64,000 nucleotides of DNA from Vescimonas sanitatis (GCF_049060325.1 NZ_JBMGPW010000006.1:128774-192773), one strand, 5' to 3'; shown: positions 1 to 8,378, numbered from the stretch's first letter. Numbers and translations: made by a program. Notes: generated from the sequence alone by a model not told the origin.

Positions 1-525
1 ATGGACGCGCAGCTGGTGGCCGAGAACATCGCCGCACAGCTGGAGAAGCGTATCTCTCACCGCCGCGCTATGAAGAACGCCATGGGCCGCGCTATGCGCG
101 CCGGCGCCAAGGGCATCAAGTGCAACTGCGGCGGCCGTCTGGGCGGCCGCGAGATCGCCGGCAGCGAGCACTATCACGAGGGTACCATCCCCCTGCAGAC
201 GCTGCGTGCCGACATCGACTACGGCTTTGCTGAGGCTGCTACCACCTTCGGCCGCATCGGCGTGAAGGTTTGGATCTACAAGGGCGAGATCCTGTCCCAG
301 GCCCTGCGCACCACCCCGCGCACGCTGGACACCAGCAAGCCCTATCAGGAGCGTCGTGAGCGTCGCGGCAACCGTCGTGACGGTGACCGCCGCGGTGGCT
401 TCCGCCGCGATGGCCAGAACGGCGGCTTCAACCGTGACCGTCAGAACGGCGGCTTCAACCGCGGTCCCCGTCCCGAGGGCGGCTTCCGCAAGCCTGCAGA
501 AAAGAAAGAAGGAGGCGCTCAGTAA
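1..525 (+). CDS. rpsC: 30S ribosomal protein S3 (5'-truncated)
   Basis: C-terminal part of S3, which lines the mRNA entry side of the 30S head. The window opens inside the gene, so the first Met seen is internal. The S3 C-terminal domain is recognisable (RRAMKNAMGRAMRAGAKGIK, then the GRLGGREIA segment). It is followed by an Arg/Gly-rich tail of roughly 60 residues with the near-repeat NGGFNRDRQNGGFNRG and a Lys/Glu end. First gene of the S10-spc-alpha array here; its stop shares one base with the rplP start codon, so translation is probably coupled. Confidence 0.97.
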   Translation: MDAQLVAENIAAQLEKRISHRRAMKNAMGRAMRAGAKGIKCNCGGRLGGREIAGSEHYHEGTIPLQTLRADIDYGFAEAATTFGRIGVKVWIYKGEILSQALRTTPRTLDTSKPYQERRERRGNRRDGDRRGGFRRDGQNGGFNRDRQNGGFNRGPRPEGGFRKPAEKKEGGAQ

Positions 526-959
526 TGCTTCTGCCCAAGAGAGTTAAGTACCGCAGAGTACACCGTGGCCGCCTCACCGGTAAGGCCATGCGCGGCAACA
601 AGGTCACCTACGGCGAATACGGCCTGGTGGCTCTGGAGCCCAGCTGGATCACCAGCAACCAGATCGAGGCGGCTCGTATCGCCATGACCCGCTACACCAA
701 GCGTGGCGGTCAGGTCTGGATCAAGATCTTCCCCGACAAGCCCATCACCGAGAAGCCGGCCGAGACCCGTATGGGTTCCGGTAAGGGTTCCCCCGAGTAT
801 TGGGTCGCAGTAGTCAAGCCCGGCCGTGTCATGTTCGAGATCGCCGGTGTTTCTGAAGAGGTCGCCCGCGAGGCCCTGCGTCTGGCCAGCCACAAGCTGC
901 CCATCAAGACGAAGATCGTCAAGCGCGAGGATCTCGAAGCCCAGGAAGTAGGTGAATGA
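525..959 (+). CDS. rplP: 50S ribosomal protein L16
   Basis: L16 is a late-assembling 50S protein near the A-site tRNA elbow. The protein is 144 aa, the usual length, and opens MLLPKRVKYRRVHRGRLTGK, the family signature. The ATG overlaps the last base of the rpsC stop codon (TAATG), and GGAGG lies at 511-515. Lies in the usual rpsC-rplP-rpmC order. Confidence 0.98.
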   Translation: MLLPKRVKYRRVHRGRLTGKAMRGNKVTYGEYGLVALEPSWITSNQIEAARIAMTRYTKRGGQVWIKIFPDKPITEKPAETRMGSGKGSPEYWVAVVKPGRVMFEIAGVSEEVAREALRLASHKLPIKTKIVKREDLEAQEVGE

Positions 960-960
960 G

Positions 961-1152
961 ATGAAGGCAACTGAAGTACGTGCAATGACCGTGGAGCAGC
1001 TGAACGAGAAGCTGGACTCCCTGAAGAAGGATCTGTTCTTCCTGCGTATGCAGCACGCAACCAATCAGCTGGACAATCCTCTCAAGATCGCCGAGACCAA
1101 GCGCGACATCGCTCGTGTGAAGACCGTTATCCGTGAAAAGGAGGAGAAGTAA
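961..1152 (+). CDS. rpmC: 50S ribosomal protein L29
   Basis: L29 sits at the peptide exit tunnel rim, where trigger factor and SRP dock. The protein is 63 aa from ATG 961 (MKATEVRAMTVEQLNEKLDS), which matches the conserved MKA start of the family and has AGGTG upstream. A GTG at 952 in the same frame would add three residues and overlap rplP; I prefer 961. Ends with the typical Arg-rich IARVKTVIREKEEK helix. Confidence 0.96.
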   Translation: MKATEVRAMTVEQLNEKLDSLKKDLFFLRMQHATNQLDNPLKIAETKRDIARVKTVIREKEEK

Positions 1153-1153
1153 C

Positions 1154-1417
1154 ATGGAAGAGAAGAGAATTTCCTCCCGCAAGACCAGAGTCGGCAAGGT
1201 CGTTTCCGATAAGATGGACAAGACCGTGGTCGTCGCCATCGAGGACCGCGTCGCCCATCCTCTGTATAAGAAGATCGTCGGCCGTACCTATAAGCTGAAG
1301 GCTCACGACGAGCAGAACGCTTGCGGTGTTGGCGACGTCGTGAAGGTGATGGAGACCCGCCCCCTGTCCAAGGACAAGCGCTGGCGCGTGGTCGAGATCG
1401 TCGAGAAGGCTAAGTAA
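1154..1417 (+). CDS. rpsQ: 30S ribosomal protein S17
   Basis: S17 is a primary 16S rRNA binder of the 30S body with an OB fold. It is 87 aa from ATG 1154, one base after the rpmC stop codon, with GGAGAAG as ribosome site inside the end of rpmC. The motif KTRVGKVVSDKMDKTVVVAI is the S17 signature. An in-frame upstream start at 1133 would lie inside rpmC and adds non-conserved residues, so it was not used. Confidence 0.97.
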   Translation: MEEKRISSRKTRVGKVVSDKMDKTVVVAIEDRVAHPLYKKIVGRTYKLKAHDEQNACGVGDVVKVMETRPLSKDKRWRVVEIVEKAK

Positions 1418-1432
1418 GGAGGTGCCGTAAGT

Positions 1433-1801
1433 ATGATCCAGCAAGAATCTTATCTGAAGGTCGCTGACAATACCGGCGCCAAAGAGATCAAGTGCATCCG
1501 CGTTCTGGGCGGCTCCAAGGTCAAGTACGGCAACATCGGCGACGTCATCGTTGCCTCCGTGCGTAAGAGCACTCCCGGCGGTCAGGTGAAGAAGGGCGAG
1601 GTCGTCAAGGCCGTTATCGTCCGCAGCGCCAAGGGCGTGCGTCGTGCCGACGGCACCTATGTCCGTTTCGACGACAACGCCGCCGTCCTCATCAAGGACG
1701 ACAAGAACCCCAGAGGCACCCGTATCTTTGGGCCGGTGGCTCGTGAGCTGCGCGACAAGGATTACATGAAGATCCTGTCCCTCGCTCCCGAAGTTATTTA
1801 A
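1433..1801 (+). CDS. rplN: 50S ribosomal protein L14
   Basis: L14 is a core 50S protein at the subunit interface. The protein is 122 aa, the standard length, starting MIQQESYLKVADNTGAKE and ending with the conserved RELRDKDYMKILSLAPEVI. AAGGAGG stands nine bases before the ATG. Member of the spc operon between rpsQ and rplX. Confidence 0.98.
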   Translation: MIQQESYLKVADNTGAKEIKCIRVLGGSKVKYGNIGDVIVASVRKSTPGGQVKKGEVVKAVIVRSAKGVRRADGTYVRFDDNAAVLIKDDKNPRGTRIFGPVARELRDKDYMKILSLAPEVI

Positions 1802-1816
1802 GGAGGGGACGGACAC

Positions 1817-2131
1817 ATGAACAATCTGAAGATCAAGAAGAACGACAAGGTGGTCGTTCTGTCTGGCAAGGACAAGGGCAAGACCGGCAAGGTGCTGGGC
1901 ACCGTTCCCAGTGAGCGCAAGGTCGTGGTCGAGGGCATCAATATGGTGACCTGCCACATCAAGCCCCGCAAGCAGGGCGAAGAGGGCGGCATCGTCAAGC
2001 GCGAGGCGGCTATCTACGCCAGCAAGGTCCAGGTGGTCTGCCCCAAGTGCGACAAGGGCACCCGCGTGGCCTATGAGATCAAGGACGGCAAGAAAGTCCG
2101 CGTGTGCAAGCACTGCGGCGCTGCCCTGTAA
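1817..2131 (+). CDS. rplX: 50S ribosomal protein L24
   Basis: L24 initiates 50S assembly by binding the 5' end of 23S rRNA. It is 104 aa with an N-terminal KOW motif (KNDKVVVLSGKDKGKTGKV) and a C-terminal CPKCDKGTRVAYE...VRVCKHCG segment that gives a Cys4 zinc-ribbon-like pattern, as in many Firmicutes L24 proteins. AAGGAGGGG precedes the ATG. Confidence 0.97.
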   Translation: MNNLKIKKNDKVVVLSGKDKGKTGKVLGTVPSERKVVVEGINMVTCHIKPRKQGEEGGIVKREAAIYASKVQVVCPKCDKGTRVAYEIKDGKKVRVCKHCGAAL

Positions 2132-2150
2132 AGAAAGGAGAGAGTAAGTA

Positions 2151-2690
2151 ATGGCACGTCTGAAAGTCAAGTATACCGAAGAAGTAGCTCCTGCTCTCTT
2201 CAAGAAGTTCGGCTACAAGTCCACCATGCAGATCCCCAAGATCGACAAGGTCGTCGTGAACGTGGGCTGCGGTGAGGCGCGTGAGAACGCTAAGGTCCTG
2301 GACGCCGTGTGCGGCGACCTGGCCACCATTACCGGCCAGAAGGCCATTGTCACCATCGCCAAGAAGTCCGTCGCGAACTTCAAGCTGCGTGAGGGTATGC
2401 CCGTGGGCGCCAAGGTCACGCTGCGCGGTGACAAGATGTGGGAGTTCCTGGATCGTCTGTTCAACGTGGCTCTGCCCCGTGTGCGTGACTTCCGCGGCAT
2501 CAGCGCCAACGCCTTTGACGGCCGCGGCAACTATGCCCTGGGCATCAAGGAGCAGCTGATCTTCCCCGAGATCGAGTACGATAAGATCGACAAGATCCGC
2601 GGCATGGACATCGTCATCTGCACGACCGCCCAGACCGATGAAGAAGCTCGCGAGCTGCTGACTCTGGTCGGCGCTCCCTTTGAACGCTGA
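2151..2690 (+). CDS. rplE: 50S ribosomal protein L5
   Basis: L5 binds 5S rRNA and forms part of the 50S central protuberance. 179 aa, full length. Conserved features include MQIPKIDKVVVNVGCGEA, KSVANFKLREGMPVGAKVTLRG and the IFPEIEYDKIDKIRGMDI segment. Preceded by AAAGGAGAG and followed directly by rpsZ, as in Firmicutes spc operons. Confidence 0.98.
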   Translation: MARLKVKYTEEVAPALFKKFGYKSTMQIPKIDKVVVNVGCGEARENAKVLDAVCGDLATITGQKAIVTIAKKSVANFKLREGMPVGAKVTLRGDKMWEFLDRLFNVALPRVRDFRGISANAFDGRGNYALGIKEQLIFPEIEYDKIDKIRGMDIVICTTAQTDEEARELLTLVGAPFER

Positions 2691-2706
2691 TTAGGAGGAG
2701 AACGAA

Positions 2707-2892
2707 ATGGCTAAGAAGTCTATGATCCTGAAGCAGCAGGCGCCTGCGAAATTCTCCACCCGCAAGTACAACCGGTGCAAGCTGTGCGGCCGTCCCCACG
2801 CCTACCTGCGTGACTACGGTGTGTGCCGTATCTGCTTCCGTACGCTGGCGTACAAGGGCGAGATCCCCGGCGTCCGCAAGGCTTCCTGGTGA
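2707..2892 (+). CDS. rpsZ: 30S ribosomal protein S14, zinc-binding type Z
   Basis: Short S14 of 61 aa of the zinc-containing type. CKLCGRPHAYLRDYGVCRIC supplies the CxxC...CxxC zinc site, which separates it from the longer zinc-free paralogue. AGGAGGAG stands before ATG 2707. The next gene, rpsH, does not follow at the usual 15-20 bp but after a 288-bp hairpin-rich gap. Confidence 0.97.
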   Translation: MAKKSMILKQQAPAKFSTRKYNRCKLCGRPHAYLRDYGVCRICFRTLAYKGEIPGVRKASW

Positions 2893-3180
2893 TCTTTTGT
2901 CCTCATACTTCGTTGGCGCGGCTCGGCGTACGCAAAGTACGCCATCGCCTCGCCGCCTCGTCTGAGAACAAAATCTCTACCAGGAGAACTCCGGCAGAGA
3001 GCGTCGCTCTCCGCCGAACCCATGTACCTAAGAGCCGCAAGGCTCCGGTAATACAGGATGGCGAAAGGTCACTGGTAATTAAACACCGGCAGTGCGCTGC
3101 CGACGGACTAAATTATCAGTGATACCTCGCTGCCTTAACAGGCGTGAGCCTGTAACTCTAAAATAGGAGGAAACATTCGT
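2893..3180 (+). other. Hairpin-rich insertion inside the spc operon
   Basis: A 288-bp non-coding stretch where neighbouring spc-operon gaps are 14-20 bp. It holds a long imperfect stem (TTTTGT at 2895-2900 against ACAAAA at 2968-2973, capped by GGCGTAC 2925-2931 / GTACGCC 2937-2943), then compact hairpins at 2993-3015 (GGCAGAGAGC / GCTCTCCGCC), 3032-3045 (GAGCC / GGCTC), 3087-3102 (CGGCAG / CTGCCG) and 3138-3153 (ACAGGC / GCCTGT). No T-tract follows these stems. It could be a small repeat element or a structured RNA. TAGGAGG at its end serves rpsH. Confidence 0.6.
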
Positions 3181-3579
3181 ATGCACATCACTGATCCTGT
3201 TGCCGATATGCTGACCCGTATCCGCAACGCCAACAACGCCAAGCACGAGACCGTCGACGTTCCTGCTTCCAACATGAAGAAGAGCATCGCTCAGATCCTG
3301 CTGGATGAGGGCTACATCAAGTCCTTCCAGGTCATCGACGACGGTACCCAGGGCGTTATCCGCATCACCCTGAAGTACAATGCCGGCAAGGAGAAGGTCA
3401 TCTCCGGCCTGCGCCGCGTGTCCAAGCCCGGCCTGCGCGTCTATGTGGGCGCCGACGAGCTGCCCCGCGTGCTGCGTGGTCTCGGCATCGCGATCGTATC
3501 CACTTCCAAGGGCGTCATGACCGACAAGGCTGCTCGCGCAGCGCACGTCGGCGGCGAAGTCCTTGCGTTCGTATGGTAA
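3181..3579 (+). CDS. rpsH: 30S ribosomal protein S8
   Basis: S8 binds 16S rRNA helix 21 and organises the 30S platform. The protein is 132 aa: MHITDPVADMLTRIRNANNA at the N terminus and the conserved C-terminal GIAIVSTSKGVMTDKAARAA. AGGAGG at 3165-3170 sets the ATG. In enterobacteria S8 is also the spc-operon repressor; whether the odd upstream hairpin region takes part in control here is unknown. Confidence 0.98.
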   Translation: MHITDPVADMLTRIRNANNAKHETVDVPASNMKKSIAQILLDEGYIKSFQVIDDGTQGVIRITLKYNAGKEKVISGLRRVSKPGLRVYVGADELPRVLRGLGIAIVSTSKGVMTDKAARAAHVGGEVLAFVW

Positions 3580-3594
3580 GGAGGTATTTGAACA

Positions 3595-4140
3595 ATGTCG
3601 AGAATTGGTAGAATGCCCATTACCGTCCCCGCCGGTGTGGAAGTCACCATCGCGGAGAACAACGTTGTCACCGTCAAGGGCCCTAAGGGCACCCTGACCC
3701 AGGCCCTGCGTCCGGAGATGATCCTGGAGCAGGACGGCAACACCATCCATGTCAAGCGCCCCTCCGACGACAAGCTGCACTGCGCGCTGCACGGCATGAC
3801 CCGTGCGCTGCTGCACAACATGGTCGTCGGCGTCAGCGAAGGCTTCAAGAAGGAGCTGGAGATCAACGGTGTCGGCTATCGTGCCGCCAAGGAGGGCAAC
3901 GAGCTGGTCATGAACCTCGGTTACTCCCATCCCGTGAAGATGGCGGAGATCGACGGTATTACTATCGACGTGCCCGGCCCCAACAAGGTCGTGATCTCCG
4001 GTCCCGACAAGCAGAAGGTGGGCCAGTTCGCGGCGGAAGTCCGCGAGAAGCGTCCTCCCGAGCCGTATAAGGGCAAGGGCATCAAGTATGTTGACGAAGT
4101 CATCCGCCGCAAGGTCGGTAAGACCGGCGCTAAGAAGTAA
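3595..4140 (+). CDS. rplF: 50S ribosomal protein L6
   Basis: L6 lies near the factor-binding site of the 50S. 181 aa, normal length, with two tandem L6 folds. Starts MSRIGRMPITVPAGVEVTI and carries the C-terminal signature PEPYKGKGIKYVDEVIRRKVGKTGAKK. AAGGAGG precedes the ATG. Confidence 0.98.
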   Translation: MSRIGRMPITVPAGVEVTIAENNVVTVKGPKGTLTQALRPEMILEQDGNTIHVKRPSDDKLHCALHGMTRALLHNMVVGVSEGFKKELEINGVGYRAAKEGNELVMNLGYSHPVKMAEIDGITIDVPGPNKVVISGPDKQKVGQFAAEVREKRPPEPYKGKGIKYVDEVIRRKVGKTGAKK

Positions 4141-4154
4141 GGAGGTGTGCCGAT

Positions 4155-4514
4155 ATGATTAAAAGACCCGATACCAACGCGCAGCGTCTGAAGCGCCATA
4201 AGAGAGTCCGCGCCAAGCTGTCCGGCACTCCCGAGCGTCCCCGTCTGAACGTATTTCGCAGCGAGAAGAACATCTACGCCCAGGTCATCGACGATGTGGC
4301 CGGCAATACCCTGGTCTCTGCTTCCTCTCTGGACAAAGAGATCGAGGGCAACGGCGGCAACAAGACCGCGGCCCGCGCTGTGGGCAAGCTGGTTGCCGAG
4401 CGCTGCAAGGCTAAGGGCATCGATACCGTCGTGTTCGATCGCGGCGGCTACCTGTACCACGGCCGTGTGGCCGAGCTGGCTGAAGGCGCCCGCGAGGGCG
4501 GCCTGGAATTCTAA
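4155..4514 (+). CDS. rplR: 50S ribosomal protein L18
   Basis: L18 binds 5S rRNA together with L5. The protein is 119 aa: Arg/Lys-rich N terminus (LKRHKRVRAKLSGTPERPRLNVFRS begins here) and the C-terminal motif FDRGGYLYHGRVAELAEGAREGGLEF of the family. AAGGAGGTG upstream. Confidence 0.98.
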   Translation: MIKRPDTNAQRLKRHKRVRAKLSGTPERPRLNVFRSEKNIYAQVIDDVAGNTLVSASSLDKEIEGNGGNKTAARAVGKLVAERCKAKGIDTVVFDRGGYLYHGRVAELAEGAREGGLEF

Positions 4515-4531
4515 GGAAGGAGGACTTATCA

Positions 4532-5032
4532 ATGGCCAGATTTGAAAGAGAGCAGAGCGAGTACATTGAAAAAGTAGTCGCTACCAACCGCGTTTCCAAG
4601 ACCGTTAAGGGTGGTCGTGTCATGAAGTTCTCCGCCCTGATGGTGGTCGGCGACGGCAAGGGCAAGGTCGGCTACGGCCTGGGCAAGGCCGCCGAGGTGC
4701 CCGAGGCGATCCGCAAGGGCATCGAGGACGCCAAGAAGAACATGATCAACGTGTCCCTGTCCGGCAGCACCATCCCCCACGAGATCATCGGCGAGGCCGG
4801 TGCAGGCCGCGTGCTGATGAAGCCCGCCGCCCCCGGTACCGGCGTGATCGCCGGCGGCCCCGTGCGTATCATCATGGAGGCCGCGGGTATCAAGGATATC
4901 CGTACCAAGTGCCTGCGCTCCAACACCGCTGTGAACGTGGTGGCCGCTACCTTCGAGGGCCTGAAGTCCCTGCGTACCCCCGAAGAAGTCGCCCGCACCC
5001 GCGGCAAGAGCGTGGACGAGATCGTGGGTTAA
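4532..5032 (+). CDS. rpsE: 30S ribosomal protein S5
   Basis: S5 shapes the mRNA entry tunnel and decoding fidelity. The 166-aa protein has the S5 double-stranded-RNA-binding-like N domain (VVATNRVSKTVKGGRVMKFSA begins it) and the C-terminal domain with KPAAPGTGVIAGGPVRIIME. GGAAGGAGG lies before the ATG. Confidence 0.98.
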   Translation: MARFEREQSEYIEKVVATNRVSKTVKGGRVMKFSALMVVGDGKGKVGYGLGKAAEVPEAIRKGIEDAKKNMINVSLSGSTIPHEIIGEAGAGRVLMKPAAPGTGVIAGGPVRIIMEAAGIKDIRTKCLRSNTAVNVVAATFEGLKSLRTPEEVARTRGKSVDEIVG

Positions 5033-5046
5033 GGAGGGACTGAACA

Positions 5047-5226
5047 ATGGCTAATCTGAAGATCCAGCTCGTAAAGAGCCTCAACGGGAGACTGGAGAAG
5101 CACATCGCTACCGCCAACTCCCTGGGCCTGCGTAAGATCGGTGATACCACCGTCCAGCCCGACAATGCCCAGACCCGCGGCAAGGTCGCCAAGATCGGCT
5201 ACCTGCTGAAGGTCACTGAAGAATAA
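5047..5226 (+). CDS. rpmD: 50S ribosomal protein L30
   Basis: A 59-aa protein read from ATG 5047 to TAA 5226: MANLKIQLVKSLNGR...LRKIGDTTVQPDNAQTRGKV. This is the short bacterial L30, with the usual LKIxLVKSxIGR-like opening and the invariant GLxKxGxxV core. AAGGAGGG precedes it, and it lies in the conserved rpsE-rpmD-rplO order. Confidence 0.97.
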   Translation: MANLKIQLVKSLNGRLEKHIATANSLGLRKIGDTTVQPDNAQTRGKVAKIGYLLKVTEE

Positions 5227-5240
5227 GGAGGTGCGAGAGA

Positions 5241-5681
5241 ATGAAACTGAACGAACTGTCTCCCGCAGCCGGCTCCGTTAAGGAAGCCTACCGCAAGGGC
5301 CGTGGTCACGGCTCCGGCAACGGCAAGACCGCAGGCCGTGGTCACAAGGGTCAGAAGGCCCGCTCCGGCGGCGGCACCCGCATCGGATTCGAAGGCGGTC
5401 AGATGCCTCTGGCACGCCGCATCCCCAAGCGCGGTTTCAACAACATTTTTGCCAAGCCCCTGGAGATCATCAACCTGAGCGCCCTCAACAAGTTTGAGGA
5501 CGGCGAGATCGTCACCGCGGAAGCCCTGCTTGCTAAGGGTATCCTGAGCAAGTGCGAGTACGGCGTCAAGGTCCTGGGTAACGGCAAGGTTACCAAGAAG
5601 GTGACCGTGCAGGCCGCTGCTTTTTCCCAGGCTGCCAAGGAAGCGATCGAGGCAGCCGGCGGAAAGGCAGAGGTGATCTAA
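5241..5681 (+). CDS. rplO: 50S ribosomal protein L15
   Basis: L15 stabilises 23S rRNA domains in late 50S assembly. 146 aa. The Gly/Arg/Lys-rich N-terminal extension (GRGHGSGNGKTAGRGHKGQK) and FEGGQMPLARRIPKRGFNN are diagnostic. The secY GTG follows the stop codon with no gap, which suggests coupled translation. Confidence 0.98.
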   Translation: MKLNELSPAAGSVKEAYRKGRGHGSGNGKTAGRGHKGQKARSGGGTRIGFEGGQMPLARRIPKRGFNNIFAKPLEIINLSALNKFEDGEIVTAEALLAKGILSKCEYGVKVLGNGKVTKKVTVQAAAFSQAAKEAIEAAGGKAEVI

Positions 5682-6965
5682 GTGATCCAGACGATCAAAA
5701 AAGCGTGGGCGATCCCCGAGCTTCGTAAGAAGATCGTCTTCACCGCCCTGATCCTGCTGATTTTCCGTATCGGCAACGCGATCCCCGTGCCCTATGTAGA
5801 CACAAAGCTGCTGGGCGATTACCTGTCTCAGATGAGCACCACGGTGCTGGGCCTGTACGACGTGATGTCCGGCGGTGCTTTCGCCAGCGCTACAGTGTTT
5901 GCACTGGGCGTACAGCCCTATATCAACAGCTCCATCATCATTCAGCTCCTCACCATCGCCATTCCTCCCCTGGAGCGTCTGGCCCGTGAGGGCGGCGAGG
6001 AGGGCAAGAAGAAGATCCAGTCCATCACCCGTTACGCCACGGTGGCCATCGCCATCCTGCAGGGCTGGGGCTACTACGCCCTGATGAAGAACGCCAGCAT
6101 CCTCACCAATACCGGTGTGTGGGCGGCGCTGGTCATCATTATCTCCTTCATTGCCGGCTCCTCCTTCGTGATGTGGATGGGCGAGCAGGTCACGGAATTC
6201 GGTATCGGCAACGGTATCTCCATCATCCTGTTCGCGGGTATCCTGTCCCGCGTGCCCAGCATGGTGTCCGGCATGAGCATTTCCCTGAAGTCCGGGGCTA
6301 TGCAGTGGTGGCACGCACTGTTGGTGGTCATCGGCATTCTGGCTCTGATCGTACTGATCACCTGGGTCAACGGCGCCGAGCGCCGCATCCCCGTGCAGTA
6401 CGCCAAGCGCCAGGTGGGCCGTAAGATGTACGGCGGTCAGGCATCTACCCTTCCCATGAAGGTAAATATGTCCGGCGTGCTGCCTATCATCTTTGCCCAG
6501 TCCATCGCCATGATCATCCCCACGGTGGCGGCGTTCCTGCCCGCACCGGAGAAGGGTACTTTTGCGTATACTTTGGTGAACGCTGTGGACAGCAAGAGTG
6601 TACTGTATATGATCGTCTACTTCCTGATGATCATCGCTTTCAGTTACTTTTATGCTACCATCCAGTTCAACCCCGTTGAGATATCCAACAACCTGAAGAA
6701 GAACGGCGGCTTTATCCCCGGCTTCCGCCCGGGCAAGCCCACCGCGGACTTCATCAAGAAGGTGCTCAATAAGGTCACGCTGTTCGGCGCTATCTACCTG
6801 GGCGTCGTGGCGATCCTGCCCCTGCTGATCGGCAAGATCGTGAATGTGCCCTCTCTGTCCATCGGCGGTACCTCCGTCATCATCGTGGTCGGTGTTGCGC
6901 TGGAGACCGTCCAGGCTCTGGAGTCCCAGATGCTGATGCGTCAGTACAAGGGCTTCCTGGAATAA
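5682..6965 (+). CDS. secY: Preprotein translocase subunit SecY
   Basis: Channel subunit of the Sec translocon in the cytoplasmic membrane. The protein is 427 aa with ten predicted hydrophobic helices. Conserved landmarks are the plug-region start (GGAFASATVFALGVQPYINS), the cytoplasmic loop AERRIPVQYAKRQVGRKMYGGQ, and the C-terminal MLMRQYKGFLE. It starts at a GTG abutting the rplO stop codon, with GAGGTG upstream. The partner secG is at 12796-13038 on the other strand. Confidence 0.98.
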   Translation: MIQTIKKAWAIPELRKKIVFTALILLIFRIGNAIPVPYVDTKLLGDYLSQMSTTVLGLYDVMSGGAFASATVFALGVQPYINSSIIIQLLTIAIPPLERLAREGGEEGKKKIQSITRYATVAIAILQGWGYYALMKNASILTNTGVWAALVIIISFIAGSSFVMWMGEQVTEFGIGNGISIILFAGILSRVPSMVSGMSISLKSGAMQWWHALLVVIGILALIVLITWVNGAERRIPVQYAKRQVGRKMYGGQASTLPMKVNMSGVLPIIFAQSIAMIIPTVAAFLPAPEKGTFAYTLVNAVDSKSVLYMIVYFLMIIAFSYFYATIQFNPVEISNNLKKNGGFIPGFRPGKPTADFIKKVLNKVTLFGAIYLGVVAILPLLIGKIVNVPSLSIGGTSVIIVVGVALETVQALESQMLMRQYKGFLE

Positions 6966-6980
6966 TTTGAGGTAATTACC

Positions 6981-7619
6981 ATGAAACTGATCCTTTTAGG
7001 CGCTCCCGGTGCCGGCAAGGGCACCCAGGCAGACATCATCAAGAAAAAGCTGGATATCCCCACCATCTCTACGGGCAACATCCTGCGGGCGGCTGTGAAG
7101 AACGGCACGCCCACCGGGCTGAAGGCCAAGGAGTATATGGATGCTGGCAAGCTGGTGCCCGATGAGGTCATCATCGGCATCATCAACGAGCGTTTGCAGG
7201 AGGCCGACTGCGCCAACGGCTACATTCTGGACGGGGTGCCCCGCACCATCGCCCAGGCTGAGGCGCTGGAGCAGGCGGGTATCAGATTCGACGCTGTGGT
7301 CGCCATCGAGATCCCCGATGAGAAGATCATCGCCCGCATGGGCGGCCGGCGTGTCTGCGAGAGCTGCGGCGCCAGCTATCACATCATAAACATCCCCCCG
7401 AAAAAAGAGGGAATTTGTGATGTGTGCGGCGGTGCGCTGAAGCAGCGTAAGGATGATGACCCGGAGACGGTGAAAGACCGTCTGGCGGTCTATCATAAGG
7501 AGACGGAACCCCTCAAGGGCTTCTATGAGGCCAGAGGCGTTCTGAAGACCGTGGAGGACCAGCCCACTGTGGAGGGTACGACACGGGAGATCCTGCGGGT
7601 GCTGGGAGTGGCCGAATGA
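6981..7619 (+). CDS. adk: Adenylate kinase
   Basis: Interconverts AMP + ATP and 2 ADP in the cytoplasm. 212 aa, with the P-loop GAPGAGKGT near residue 7. The lid has two CxxC pairs (CESCGASYH... and CDVCGG), so this is the long, zinc-lid form usual in Gram-positives. The stop codon overlaps the map start codon (ATGA). Confidence 0.98.
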   Translation: MKLILLGAPGAGKGTQADIIKKKLDIPTISTGNILRAAVKNGTPTGLKAKEYMDAGKLVPDEVIIGIINERLQEADCANGYILDGVPRTIAQAEALEQAGIRFDAVVAIEIPDEKIIARMGGRRVCESCGASYHIINIPPKKEGICDVCGGALKQRKDDDPETVKDRLAVYHKETEPLKGFYEARGVLKTVEDQPTVEGTTREILRVLGVAE

Positions 7620-8377
7620 TCACGCTCAAGTCACCCCATGAGATCGAGCTGATGCGCCGGGCGGGCAAAATTACCGCGGCAGCCCGTGCCCTGGCACGGG
7701 ATATGGTAAAACCCGGTGTCACCACAGCTCAGATCGACAAAGCAGTGTTCCAGTTTATCAAGGAGCAGGGCGCAACGCCCTCCTTCCTGCACTACAACGG
7801 CTATCCGGCCAGCGTGTGCGTCAGCGTCAACGACGAGATCATCCACGGCATCCCCGGCAAACGGGTGCTGCAGGAGGGCGACATCGTCAGCGTAGACGTG
7901 GGGGCGTTCATCGGCGGTTTCCACGGCGACTGCGCCGGCACCTATCCCTGTGGTCAGGTGTCCGACGAGGCGCTGCGGCTGATCCGGGTGACGCAGCAGA
8001 GCTTCTTTGAGGGCATAAAGTATGCCCGCGAGGGCTATCGCCTGTCGGATATCTCCGCCGCTGTGCAGGCGTATGTGGAGGCAAACGGCTTCAGCGTCGT
8101 CCGGGAATATGTCGGCCACGGCATCGGACACCAGATGCATGAGGCACCCGAAGTCCCCAATTACGGCAAGCCCGGCCATGGACCCCGTCTTCTGCGGGGT
8201 ATGACCATCGCCGTGGAGCCTATGGTCAACGCGGGGACGGCCGCTATCAGGCAGATGCCGGATGGCTGGACGGTGAGGACAGCCGACGGGAAAAACGCCG
8301 CACACTACGAAAACACCGTACTGATCACCGACGGGGAGCCGGAGCTTCTGACGGACCCGGAGAAGTCATTGGTGTGA
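7616..8377 (+). CDS. map: Type I methionine aminopeptidase
   Basis: Removes the initiator methionine from nascent proteins. 253 aa with the metal ligands of the family visible: VDVGAFIGGFHGDCAGT (two Asp), VGHGIG (His), AVEPMV (Glu) and HYENTVLIT (Glu). No N-terminal zinc-finger extension. The ATG overlaps the adk stop codon by four bases; the adk-map-KOW-infA order is typical of Clostridia. Confidence 0.97.
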   Translation: MITLKSPHEIELMRRAGKITAAARALARDMVKPGVTTAQIDKAVFQFIKEQGATPSFLHYNGYPASVCVSVNDEIIHGIPGKRVLQEGDIVSVDVGAFIGGFHGDCAGTYPCGQVSDEALRLIRVTQQSFFEGIKYAREGYRLSDISAAVQAYVEANGFSVVREYVGHGIGHQMHEAPEVPNYGKPGHGPRLLRGMTIAVEPMVNAGTAAIRQMPDGWTVRTADGKNAAHYENTVLITDGEPELLTDPEKSLV

Positions 8378-8378
8378 T

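Noticed and set aside
2823..3122. Open frame across the hairpin-rich gap after rpsZ
   Set aside because: It starts inside rpsZ in another frame, has no ribosome site, and its sequence is dictated by the hairpins.
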